In this document: one piece after another, positions 33,468 through 44,436 of the stretch
How positions within the stretch are numbered: the first letter of the stretch is position 1
Layout of the letters: each line of letters starts with the position of its first letter
Assembly: GCA_029706075.1 (NCBI GenBank)
Contig: JAINUG010000114.1
Location: 1,550,001-1,614,000 of the forward strand
Reading direction: 5' to 3'
Source of the DNA: Aldrovandia affinis
Taxonomy: Eukaryota > Chordata > Actinopteri > Notacanthiformes > Halosauridae
Length of the DNA stretch: 64,000 bases
The notes under the pieces: generated by a model
The model's database searches: none
What the model saw: only the letters and a program-made list of their open reading frames with translations
Told to the model about the DNA's origin: nothing
Position numbers and translations under genes: made by a program

Positions 33468-33584
33468 CACTACTGGTCAAAAGTTTTAGAACACCCCCAT
33501 TTTCCAGTTTTTACAGAAATTTAAGCAGTTCAAGTCCAGTGAATAACCTGAAATGGTACAAAGGTAAGCGGTAAACTGCCAGAT
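33468..33584 (+). mobile_element. Lone terminal repeat of the DD38E-type Tc1 family
   Basis: CACTACTGGTCAAAAGTTTT through GGTAAGCGGTAAACTGCCAG matches the left end of the elements at 19819 and 55971. The match stops at 33584 and no opposite end follows, so this is a broken-off end. Confidence 0.85.
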
Positions 33585-35393
33585 AATTTTTTTTAAGTTT
33601 AGCTTACCAGTCTTTATTGTTGCTACAGCAATGCAGGTTTTTTCTTCTTTTTACGGGACTCAAAGAAGTCCAAGAAATGCAAAAAGACAAGAAAGAGCAC
33701 AGCAAGCTACAACAGCACGATAGGTGACATCTTAAATAGTATAATTCATTCATCTTTTATTTGAAGTGACAGATGATGATACCCCCTCTAACTATAACTG
33801 TTTCTCCCCAGACGTATCTATCAATAACAAAACAAAAAGTAGTTGAGTTGAGAAAATGCATGAACAATTTTAACTTTACAATTAGGCCTCGGCCGATTTA
33901 TATAATTTCATATATATAATATAATTTTAAGATGGAGCATAAAGATGGACGCCTAAATTCAATCAATGCAGATTTCCACATATACAGAGGTATGTTTGAT
34001 TTAGACTTTACTGTGCTTTGACTGGTGGACCTCTTTAATTTAGAACTGGTATGACTGCTGTTTTGTGATGTGACTCATATTAAGTGTCTACTCTCCCTTT
34101 ATCTGGGACATGCGGATATACAAATCAAACCAATTTCAAAAGTGCAATGCGAAAATACATAATCAGCAATTGATTAAAATGGGGCATAAGATTAAGACCT
34201 CATTGTCATTATTGATTTATAACTCAGTAATGAAAAAACCCCACATATGTTTTCATTCTTCCCAGAATTCCAGTGGACTTATTAGCAGATTACTTCCACT
34301 TAACATTCCCAAAAGTGGAAGTAATGACAAGGGCAAAGAAGTCAGAGTGACCAAAACACTGTGGTGTCTACCACTGCAATCACTGGGATTGCACACAATC
34401 TCACTCAAACCCCTGGGGTTCCCTACACACTTAGAGAACTGAACTAGACCAAAAAGTAAAGATGTTACGAAAACCTCTGAATTAGACCAAGAAGTAAAAA
34501 TCAGAGAGAAGAGAATGTGAGACCTGTCTGATGTTTTCACATTTCTTCTTTGTTGTATGGTATAACTCTGTTTTCCATGTTGTACACTATACACTGGAAA
34601 TGTGTTGGGTGCCAAGAAGCTTTTCTGTTGTATGCTTACCGGGGTGATATTTTAAAATGTTTTTTTTCCAGTGTTGTTAATATGCATTCCATCCAAAAGT
34701 GACAAAATAACAGTTCCCCAAGAGCAGGGGAGGGGTCTGATGACATGACATGTGCAAACATATGGTTGCCTGATGACTGTGAAGCATTTAATCTTTAAAG
34801 CATTTGTAAGGGCACTCATAAATAGTTTATAAATGTAGATTAATGTGGGCTCTGTATTTGGCAAAAAATAAAGGGTTATCATGCATTTCTAGTAATGACT
34901 TATAACTGTTTATTAATGGCTTATAATTGATCTATAAATGGATAAAAATGCATCAATAAACTAAATATAAACCCTTTATAAATGTGACCTAAATATAATG
35001 TTTTACCAAATTAATAACACTTCACCTTGCGCTCAAAACACACCATAATGTACCAAGAGCACTTTCACATGAGAGATAGTACAGGTAAATGACATTACTT
35101 CTGCAAAATCAAGAGATGTATTTATTTGTTATATATTAGGGTGCCAAGCACAGCAGGTGAAAGGTAACTTCAGGTGATAGGTGACATTTCTTGTTGATCA
35201 GCAGAGAATTAAGTGCAATGAATAAGCACTGATTGACTGTCTCAGTGCCTCGGAGTTCATGCTAGTCTGCACCTGGATTGACAGAGGATGTTGCAGCAAA
35301 AAGATGGGTCTACAAATATAAATAAAAATATAGCAGGATAATTTGTTTAAAAAGTATATGGCATGAAGCTTTGCATTCCATTATATAATTTTT
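33585..35393. other. Unassigned sequence
   Basis: About 1.8 kb in which I see no gene or recognisable element. The open frames 34110-34442 (plus) and 34253-34615 (minus) overlap and have no motif. Confidence 0.4.
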
Positions 35394-36100
35394 TGTTACG
35401 ACTGATACACAGGCTGGACCCAAATGCAGACACTGACACAGGGAATAAGGTGAATAAGGGTATTTATTATTTACAGAGGCTGGGGTAGGGGAAGCGATGA
35501 TGAGGGCAGACCAAGCGGGCAGGCAGGCAAGACAGCAGACAAGCAGAGGAGCGGGTTGGCTGGTCCGTGGGCAGGCAAGCAGAGAGGGTAGGCGATGATG
35601 ATGGTAGATGAAGGAGGCTGATGGAACAGGCAGGAGGGCAGGTAGTGGAGAAACAAGCGGGCAGGTCCGTGGGCAGGCAGGATGACAAACGAATAGACGA
35701 ACAAAACAGGCAGGCGAGAAGTAAACCTAAACACAAGGAAATAAACGAAATACATAAAACTCACGAATAAACAAACACGGAGGTGAAATCACGATTAGGA
35801 AGAGGTCAAGAGTCTAGTAGCTACCAGTGAAGTAGGGACAACGATCTGACGGTTGATGAATGAAGAACCGGGGTTGATATACACTGCAGGGCTGATGATA
35901 ATTGATGGCAGGTGAGTAGACAGCGCAGGTGTAGTGGATCAGGAAATCAGGAGGGAGCTGGAAAATGCAGAGGAGGGAAGCTGCGCACACATCACACACA
36001 CAACACAAGACTGACAGGGGAAAACTGGAACACAAGGAAAAGGGAAGGGAAAACGCGAGGAAACATAAAAAATAACAAAGTTGTGGCCGTGGCCATAACA
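35394..36100 (-). mobile_element. Gypsy-3 3' LTR
   Basis: Read on the minus strand it starts TGTTATGGCCACGG right after a purine tract (GAGGGGGGGAAC) and ends CAGTCGTAACA: TGTTA...TAACA ends. A polyadenylation signal region reads AATAAATACC near 35465. The purine-rich tract, chromodomain and LTR are in the order expected. Size 707 bp. Confidence 0.85.
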
Positions 36101-36110
36101 GTTCCCCCCC

Positions 36111-37458
36111 TCAACGGTTGCCTCCAGGCAACCCACAATGCTTGTCGGGATGCTCCCAATGAAAATCCCGGATGAGGGAAGGATCTAGGATGAGGCGAGG
36201 AGACACTAAGCTGCGTTCTTCCGGGCCGTAACCTTCCCAGTCAACCAGGTACTGGAAACCCTGACCACGATGGCGCATATCCAGCAGCTGCCGCACAGTG
36301 AAAGCCGGGTGGCCGTCAATGACCCGGGCGGGTGGAGGGGGAATGGCTGGAGGGCACAGAGGACTGGAGGAAATGGGTTTTAATAGGGAGACATGAAAGG
36401 TGGGGTGAATCTTCATATGGGGTGGAAGCTTGGATTCTTGGATTCTGTTTCCAAGGGGAGATCTTCTGAGGAGAGCCAAACCTTCTGACCAGGTTGGTAA
36501 TCGGGTGCTGGGGTACGATGGCGGTCGGCAGAACGGCGACTCAGGTTAGCAGAACGGAGCAGGGCGGAGCGGGCAGTCTTCCAAGTTTTGCGGCAACGAC
36601 GGAGGTGGGCCTGGACTGAGGGCACTGCAAGTTCCTCCTCCTGGACTGGAAACAGGGGTGGTTGGTAACCCAGGGAACACTTGAAAGGAGAAAATCCAGT
36701 GGCTGCGCAGGACAGGGAGTTATGGGCGTATTCCACCCAAGGGAGTTGCGTGCTCCAGGAGGAAGGGTTGTTGGCAGCTATGCAGGAGCGCCACTCCATG
36801 GTCCTGGTTAGCCCGTTCCGCTTGCCCGTTGGTCTGAGGCTGATAACCGGAGGAGAGACTCACCGAAGCTCCGAGGGCTTGACAGAAGGCCTTCCAAACC
36901 TGGGAGATAAACTGAGGACCCCGGTCGGAGACTATATCAGAAGGGATTCCATGAAGACGGAAGACATGAAGGACCAGGAGGTCAGCCATTTCAGCAGCTG
37001 TGGGGAGCCTTGGAGAATCTGTCCACAATGGTGAGAACAACTGTGCTACCTTGAGATGGAGGAAGAGCAGTGACAAAGTCGAGTGCGATGTGTGACCAGG
37101 GATGACCAGGAACGGGCAGGGGACAGAGTAGACCAGCGGATGGTTGGTGAGACGGCTTAGCTCGGGCACACACAGTGCAGGCGAGCATGAAGGCGCGGGT
37201 GTCAATGTTAATGGTAGGCCACCAGAAATGTTGCTTGAGGAGAGACAAGGTACGGCTGATCCCGGGATGGCAAGCGAACCGGGAGGCGTGGACCCACTGA
37301 AGAACCTGGGAATGGACTAGGTCAGGAACATAAAGGCGGTTAGGAGGTCCGTTACCTGGGTCTGGTTGCGATTGTTGAGCCTGTTTTATAATGGATTCTA
37401 TCTCCCAAGTCACAGCGGCCACGATGCTGGACGAGGGAAGGGTGTTGTCGGGGTCCAT
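36111..37458 (-). pseudogene. Gypsy-3 integrase and chromodomain
   Basis: Four frames in series: 37458-36991 has the zinc finger (HPGISRTL ... CTVCARAK) and Asp in [10 protein letters not shown]; 37205-36720 has Asp in VSDRGPQF and Glu in NGQAERANQ; 36799-36413 has [20 protein letters not shown] and the GQKVWLS block; 36479-36111 has the chromodomain [32 protein letters not shown]. Frameshifts near 37.0, 36.8 and 36.4 kb separate them. It is related to but clearly different from Gypsy-2. Confidence 0.85.
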
Positions 37459-37700
37459 AGAGGCTATTTCCAGGGCACACTGAGGAGATGGGGCTTGTGG
37501 TGTCCCTTTGACTCCGTGTACATGGCCACTGCATCAGGAGTGCAGGAAACGGGGATGAAATTGGGAGTTTCAGGAGCTGGTGAGGGGGCAACAGCCACCA
37601 CAGGAGGGAGAACAGAAGGCAGACAAGAGGAATGACAGTGATTACTCCAACTCACCACACCGCTGGAGGCCCAGTCGAGATGGGGGTTGTGTTGTCTCAA

Positions 37701-38810
37701 CTAAGGCTGTCCAAGGACCACAGGAGCTTGGGGGGAGGAAATAATGTGGAATTGGAGGGTCTCACGATGATTATCCGGTAAAACAAGATACAGAGGTTTA
37801 GTGCGGTGGGTGACTCGGGCGAGGAACTTTCCATCCAGGGCATTGGCGACAAAGGAAGCGGCCAAGGGCTCTACAGCAATACCAGCCCGGGAGACAAAAC
37901 CAATGTCCATAAAATTGTCTTCGGTTCCGGAGTCCACCAAGGCCAACAAGGGAAGGGATTGCTGTTCCCAACACACAGTAGCTTCTAGCTGTAGGCATTT
38001 CTGAGAAGTCACAGGGGAATGAGTACGACTCGCTAGGACCCCCAAAATCACTGGTGAGCCCTCTTTTGGCCAAAGGGGGCAAGATGTTAAGAAGTGTCCA
38101 AGCTTACCACAATACAAACATACTCCAGCCAACATTCTCCGGAGACACTCCGCTGGAGAAAGATGAGCCCTACCCACATGCATGGGCTCTTCCTTGGGTG
38201 GAGCAGAAGATACTGGGTTAGGAGTGAAAGAAAATGCGGGGCTCATTCCCGGGAAGTGCGGCTGTGAAGGGAGAGGATGAACTGTGGGAAGGAGGCGGCC
38301 AGCCTTCTCTCTACGCCGCTCCCGGAGACGGTTATCCAATTTCATAGCCAGGGAGATTAACTCTTCTAAATTGTTAGAATCGTCCCTTGGAGCCAGTTCG
38401 TATTTTAAGGTATCGCTAAGGCCGTTTAAAAACATTCCCCGCAGTGCCTGATCATTCCAGCCTGAATCAGCCGACATGATTCGAAATTCCACGGCGAATT
38501 CGGCTACGCTGCGGGAACCTTGGCGAATATTAAAAAACTTTTGGCTGCGTATGAACCTTTCACAGAATGGTCGAAAACCTTCCTCATTTCGAAAATAAAA
38601 TCTGGATAGGACGAGCACACAGGAGACTGGCAATCCCAAATAGCTGAAGCCCATTCAAGTGCCTTTCCTTTCAGAAGCCCCAGGATATAGGCGATCCGAG
38701 ACCTGTCTGTAGTATACGTTAATGGTTGTTGCTCAAAAGCCAAAGAACACTGGATCAAAAAAGCTCTGCATGTTCCTAAGTCTCCCGCATAGTCAACAAA
38801 CTTGACGATA
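37701..38810 (-). pseudogene. Gypsy-3 gag-protease, unit A
   Basis: Same content as unit B but with the frame broken near 38540 by a missing A in a homopolymer (six A's versus seven). It has a capsid part (LGLLKGKALEWASAIWDC), knuckle CLYCGKLGHFLTSC and protease site ALVDSGTEDNFM. Downstream (37700-37464) the frame reads LRQHNPHLDWASSG, the protease end, and then loses gypsy similarity where RT should start. Confidence 0.85.
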
Positions 38811-38811
38811 A

Positions 38812-41800
38812 GCTAGATCTGTCAGAGATAAGTCCGCGTGCAAATCAAGTAGCTGGAAAGCACTTTGGATTTGGACGAAAAGCCCTGCTCAACACGTTCA
38901 TCTACCCATCTCAATACCAAGAGAAACACAGCAAAACCAAAGCTGATCGCCAAAGGAGCAGCAGTATCCTGATAACACTATGTCTACTGCTCTCCGGAGA
39001 TGTCCACCAATGCCCAGGCCCGAACGCCAGCATTACTACACCGGACGACGCAAACTTACAGGTGCGTACTTACAGAACATTTACAGGCATTGATCTCGTG
39101 TTCCGACCTGGTGCTCCTGCTCTCCGCTCCTGTCCGGGTGCCGGGGAGGAGGTGCCGGTCGCTGGGTGCAGTCGGGCGGGGATCGGCCTGTCCGCGGGGA
39201 TGGGGATTCCTGCTCTGCGCGGCTATCCAGGTGCCTGGGAAACGCCGGGCGGTGGGCGCAGCCAAGCGGAGCTCGGAAGCCTTCCCGCGGGGATGCAGAC
39301 TCCAGCAGCGACCGAGCAACCATCGAGGGAACCCTGGACGATCCGAGCCACCGAAGACCCAAAGAACTGTTCCGGGAACGTGACTGTCTCGGCACCAACA
39401 ACGCCGAGCGCTGAAAGTGTCATCATAACGGCAATTTCACCTGGAAATCGACTTTCTGTGCCCCGTGCTCCCCTGACAACAAGTGAATGCGGTCCAACAA
39501 ACAATAAACACGGAGTTCATCACAACAACCAACGAGGGACGACAAACAATCGACACAGAGGTAACCCTCGCAGCCAGACAGCTGTAGGGAACCCGGCCTT
39601 CAAAAAGCATCGCAAATTTAAACTCTTTAAAACTGTAAACCAGTCGAATGTTATTTGGGACCCACAGTCTAAACCCAGGGGACTTTTAGGTGGGCATTTG
39701 AATATCAGAAGTGTTATCTCCAAAATTGACCAAGTTCACCATATCCTCAGTGACTCCAACCTAGATTTTCTATGTCTATCAGAGACATGGCTACATAGTT
39801 ACTCGCCATCCTCAGCAATAGATGTACCAGGATATAAAGTATTTAGACAGGATAGGTCCAAGGGAAGGGGTGGTGGGGTGATGATTTATATCAGAGATAG
39901 CTTCCACTGTAATGAAAAAAATGGTCATCCGATATTGATTTGGAATGTATTGGTCTATCTGTAACTCTCTCACCTCAAATGTCTTTTACCCTTCTTGCCC
40001 TGTACCGCCCACCTAACTCTACCATTGAATTTTATGAAAGTCTAAAAAAGTGTACTCAAAGAATGTGACCACAAGAAAGAAGTGTTATTGATGGGTGATT
40101 TTAATATTAATTGGGAAAATAGAACTAATAGGAAGACCCTCAAACAGATTACAGACAAATTTGATTTAACACAACTGATTATTGGGCCAACCAGAATAAC
40201 CACCACCTCCCAAACTCAAATAGACTTGATTTTTAGTAATCGACCCGAAAGAGTAGATAAGACACTCAATTTTATCACTGGGCTTTCTGACCACAATTTG
40301 ACACTTTTATCGAGGAAGCTGACAAAGAAACGGTTCCAGAATGGCCATACATTACCGGAACAGCTCAGGATCCCCAAAAGTGAGCTCATAAATTTTGAAA
40401 ATGCAATAAAACAAAACAACTGGAATGACATACTGCCAGGATCAAATGTGGAGGAAGACAGCAGTCTACTCATACATGAAATTCAGCGTATAGTCCATAT
40501 ATTTACAAAAAGGGTAAAAGGCAAGAAAAATCTAAAGAGATCACTACCGTGGATGAACTCTGACCTACTGAGGATGATGAAGGAGAGGGACCTCTCTTTG
40601 AAAAGGGCCCTGAAGTCTAAGCAGGCAAATGATAAACGTACATTTACCATGCTGCGGAACAAGGTTACCAAAGAGGTCAGAAACGCTAAAGCCAACTTCT
40701 TCATCAACATCATACGTGAAGCCAGAGGCAATACAAAACTAATCTGGAAGCAGATTCAGAAACTGGTAGGGAGTGATCGCCTCAGACACAGCAAACAACT
40801 AGAAATAAATATTAACAATAAACTAGTGCAAGACCCAATGGAACAGGCAAAAGCCTTTAATGAATATTTTATTGATTCTGTCAATAAGATTGCACAAGGC
40901 TTTCCAATTACATGTGAGATTACTACCCCAGTGGATCCTACTCTGCCCACTTTCAGCATTGACCACATAACAACCAGCAAAGTGCACATGATCATTGACT
41001 CACTCAAACATTCCACAGCCAAGGATATCTTTGGGATGGACACTGCTATGCTTAAAAACCTCAAAGAGTCTCTAGCTCCTCCCATTATGCAGATCATGAA
41101 CCTGTCAATCTCTGAGTGCATTTTCCCAACTGCCTGGAAGACAGCTGTGATCTCTCCCATTTTTAAGTCTGGTGATTCTCGGAACATCTGCAATTACAGA
41201 CCAATCAGCATTCTGCCTGCAGTATCAAAGATACTAGAGAAATGGGTAGCAGAACAGCTTATCTCTCACTTAAACAATAGCCCCTTCCCACTGCATCCCA
41301 TGCAATTTGGCTTCAGAGCACAGCATTCCACAGATACCGCCAACTGTCTTTTTCTGGAAAAGATCAAATCACTGATGACACAGTCAACCATAAGGTTTTA
41401 CTTGCTAAGCTATCTACCTTCAACTTCTCCCACAATGCCATCAAATGGACAGAGTCATACCTCAACAATAGAACCCAATGTGTGAAAGTTCACAACCATC
41501 AATCAGACACCATCAACTCCCCTACTGGCATCCACAAGGATCCATCTTAGGACCACTCCTGTTTAGCCTATATGTTAACGACTTGCCTACCATATGCCCT
41601 GACGTGGAGATCCAGTTATACGCAGACGACACAGTGATCTATGCACATGGTAGCACAAAGCAACAAGCTGCAGCAAAACTCTCCAACGCATTGGGCCACA
41701 TAACAACGTGGCTTGAACAATCATGCCTCCAGCTCAATGTTGCGAAAACTGTTGCCATGTTCTTCACAAAAAAACCATGCACCACCCCGGACCCAGATGT

Positions 41801-42335
41801 CATGATATCAGGAGGAAAACTGCAGATAGTCCATGAATACAAGTATCTGGGCATTCTCATTGACTCAAATCTATCCTTCAAATCTCACATCAAGAAAGTA
41901 GGCCACAAGGTTAAGTTCAGTCTATCTAACTATAGGTTCATCAGAAATTCCATGACCATCGATGCCGCCAAACTGTACTTCAACGCAATGATAGTCTCCC
42001 ATCTCACATACTGCTTAACTAGTGTAGCACAGGCCAACAAAACATCACTCAAGCCACTAGAAACACTGTACAAACAGAGCCTTAAAGTCCTGGACCGGAA
42101 ACCAAACTCACATCACCACTGTCTCATTTTACAGAAGTACAAACTTCTGAGCTGGGAAAATTTAATCCTTTTCAAAAACCTCTGCCTCCTCTACAAAATC
42201 CTACATAATACTGCACCCCCTCCGCTTCATACATACATCACACAGAGATCAAGCACCAGCCGTACAACCAGAGCCTCCACCCGAGGAGACTGCATTGTCC
42301 CACACAGAGTCAGTGCATTTAGCCGCTCAGCATTT
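38812..42335 (+). mobile_element. LINE copy A (CR1/Rex-group), truncated by the duplication join
   Basis: Begins in Gypsy-3 gag at about 38800-38815 and shows an N-terminal region with a 2A-like motif (38988-39026), an AP endonuclease (GGHLNIRSV, LCLSETWLH, GGGVMIYIRD, LMGDFNINW, TGLSDHNL), the RT region and RT C-part with IQLYADDTVIYA. A 52-bp deletion near 41376 removes the FLDLRKAFDTVNH block containing the first RT Asp. The 3' end is replaced at 42335 by Gypsy-3 antisense sequence, so it has no tail. Confidence 0.85.
40082..41485 (+). pseudogene. LINE copy A endonuclease end and RT N-part
   Basis: A 467-codon frame from the GDFN block (residues 5-9) through SDH (about 69-71), the EN-RT linker and RT fingers (NYRPISILPAVSKILEKWV, FGFRAQHSTD). 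It is the longest frame of the window. It stops soon after the 52-bp deletion, which removes one RT catalytic aspartate and changes frame. In unit B the same region is cut into pieces by two other indels, so neither copy is intact. Confidence 0.85.
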
Positions 42336-42617
42336 ACCTGGGTCTGGTTGCGATTGTTGAGCCTGTTTTATAATGGATTCTATCTCCCAAGTCACAGCGG
42401 CCACGATGCTGGACGAGGGAAGGGTGTTGTCGGGGTCCATAGAGGCTATTTCCAGGGCACACTGAGGAGATGGGGCTTGTGGTGTCCCTTTGACTCCGTG
42501 TACATGGCCACTGCATCAGGAGTGCAGGAAACGGGGATGAAATTGGGAGGTTCAGGAGCTGGTGAGGGGGCAACAGCCACCACAGGAGGGAGAACAGAAG
42601 GCAGACAAGAGGAATGA
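41478..42617 (+). pseudogene. Chimeric open frame: LINE RT C-part joined to antisense Gypsy-3
   Basis: The first 286 or so codons encode the RT C-part (HPQGSILGPLLFSLYVNDLP, IQLYADDTVIYA with Asp50 and Asp51) and the LINE C-terminal domain. At 42335 the frame runs through the duplication join into sequence that is antisense to Gypsy-3 integrase and spacer. The open reading after the join is accidental. The frame also lacks its natural upstream part because of the shared frameshift before PQGS. Confidence 0.8.
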
Positions 42618-42682
42618 CAGTGATTACTCCAACTCACCACACCGCCGGAGGCCCAGTCGAGATGGGGGTTGTGTTGTCTCAA

Positions 42683-43741
42683 CTAAGGCTGTCCAAGGAC
42701 CACAGGAGCTTGGGGGGAGGAAATAATGTGGAATTGGAGGGTCTCACGATGATTATCCGGTAAAACAAGATACAGAGGTTTAGTGCGGTGGGTGACTCGG
42801 GCGAGGAACTTTCCATCCAGGGCATTGGCGACAAAGGAAGCGGCCAAGGGCTCTACATCAATACCAGCCCGGGAGACAAAACCAATGTCCATAAAATTGT
42901 CTTCGGTTCCGGAGTCCACCAAGGCTAACAAGGGAAGGGATTGCTGTTCCCAACACACAGTAGCTTCTAGCTGTAGGCATTTCTGAGAAGTCACAGGGGA
43001 ACGAGTACGACTCGCTAGGACCCCCAAAATCACTGGTGAGCCCTCTTTTGGCCAAAGGGGGCAAGATGTTAAGAAGTGTCCAAGCTTACCACAATACAAA
43101 CATACTCCAGCCAACATTCTCCGGAGACACTCCGCTGGAGAAAGATGAGCCCTACCCACATGCATGGGCTCTTCCTTGGGTGGAGCAGAAGATACTGGGT
43201 TAGGAGTGAAAGAAAATGCGGGGCTCATTCCCGGGAAGTGCGGCTGTGAAGGGAGAGGATGAACTGTGGGAAGGAGGCGGCCAGCCTTCTCTCTACGCCG
43301 CTCCCGGAGACGGTTATCCAATTTCATAGCCAGGGAGATTAACTCTTCTAAATTGTTAGAATCGTCCCTTGGAGCCAGTTCGTATTTTAAGGTATCGCTA
43401 AGGCCGTTTAAAAACATTCCCCGCAGTGCCTGATCATTCCAGCCTGAATCAGCCGACATGATTCGAAATTCCACGGCGAATTCGGCTACGCTGCGGGAAC
43501 CTTGGCGAATATTAAAAAAACTTTTGGCTGCGTATGAACCTTTCACAGAATGGTCGAAAACCTTCCTCATTTCGAAAATAAAATCTGGATAGGACGAGCA
43601 CACAGGAGACTGGCAATCCCAAATAGCTGAAGCCCATTCAAGTGCCTTTCCTTTCAGAAGCCCCAGGATATAGGCGATCCGAGACCTGTCTGTAGTATAC
43701 GTTAATGGTTGTTGCTCAAAAGCCAAAGAACACTGGATCAA
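42683..43741 (-). pseudogene. Gypsy-3 gag-protease, unit B (uninterrupted 352 codons)
   Basis: An open frame covers gag capsid (LGLLKGKALEWASAI near residues 26-40), the basic RLRERRREKAG stretch, knuckle Cys214-Cys217-His222-Cys227 (CLYCGKLGHFLTSC) and protease Asp276-Ser277-Gly278 (ALVDSGTED), ending in VVLGQP where WL is expected next. The true gag N-terminus is separated by the LINE. The frame upstream of its first Met continues to the LINE border near 43793. Gag-PR without RT would make it dependent on other elements. Confidence 0.85.
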
Positions 43742-43847
43742 AAAAGCTCTGCATGTTCCTAAGTCTCCCGCATAGTCAACAAACTTGACGATAAGCTAGA
43801 TCTGTCAGAGATAAGTCCGCGTGCAAATCAAGTAGCTGGAAAGCACT

Positions 43848-44363
43848 TTGGATTTGGACGAAAAGCCCCTGCTCAACACGTTCATCTACCCATCTCAATA
43901 CCAAGAGAAACACAGCAAAACCAAAGCTGATCGCCAAAGGAGCAGCAGTATCCTGATAACACTATGTCTACTGCTCTCCGGAGATGTCCACCAATGCCCA
44001 GGCCCGAACACCAGCATTACTACACCGGACGACGCAAACTTACAGGTGCGTACTTACAGAACATTTACAGGCATTGATCTCGTGTTCCGACCTGGTGCTC
44101 CTGCTCTCCGCTCCTGTCCGGGTGCCGGGGAGGAGGTGCCGGTCGCTGGGTGCAGTCGGGCGGGGATCGGCCTGTCCGCGGGGATGGGGATTCCTGCTCT
44201 GCGCGGCTATCCAGGTGCCTGGGAAACGCCGGGCGGTGGGCGCAGCCAAGCGGAGCTCGGAAGCCTTCCGCGGGATGCAGACTCCAGCAGCGACCGAGCA
44301 ACCATCGAGGGAACCTGGACGATCCGAGCCACCGAAGACCCAAAGAACTGTTCGGGAACGTGA
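43848..44363 (+). pseudogene. LINE copy B N-terminal region with 2A-like motif
   Basis: A 171-codon frame has a basic N-terminus, a hydrophobic run (SSILITLCLLLS) and GDVHQCPGPN at 43980-44009. This resembles the 2A consensus D(V/I)ExNPGP, keeping Gly-Asp-Val and Pro-Gly-Pro but with Cys instead of the critical Asn. Comparable motifs occur in several LINE proteins. The Pro/Gly/Arg-rich part after it leads to the EN frame with frame changes. Confidence 0.6.
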
Positions 44364-44436
44364 CTGTCTCGGCACCAACAACGCCGAGCGCTGAAAGTGT
44401 CATCATAACGGCAATTTCACCTGAAATCGACTTTCT

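Noticed and set aside
39062-39500. Gly/Pro/Arg-rich frames upstream of the LINE endonuclease as a host gene
   Set aside because: Both tandem units show them with differing indels, in LINE N-terminal territory; no independent support.
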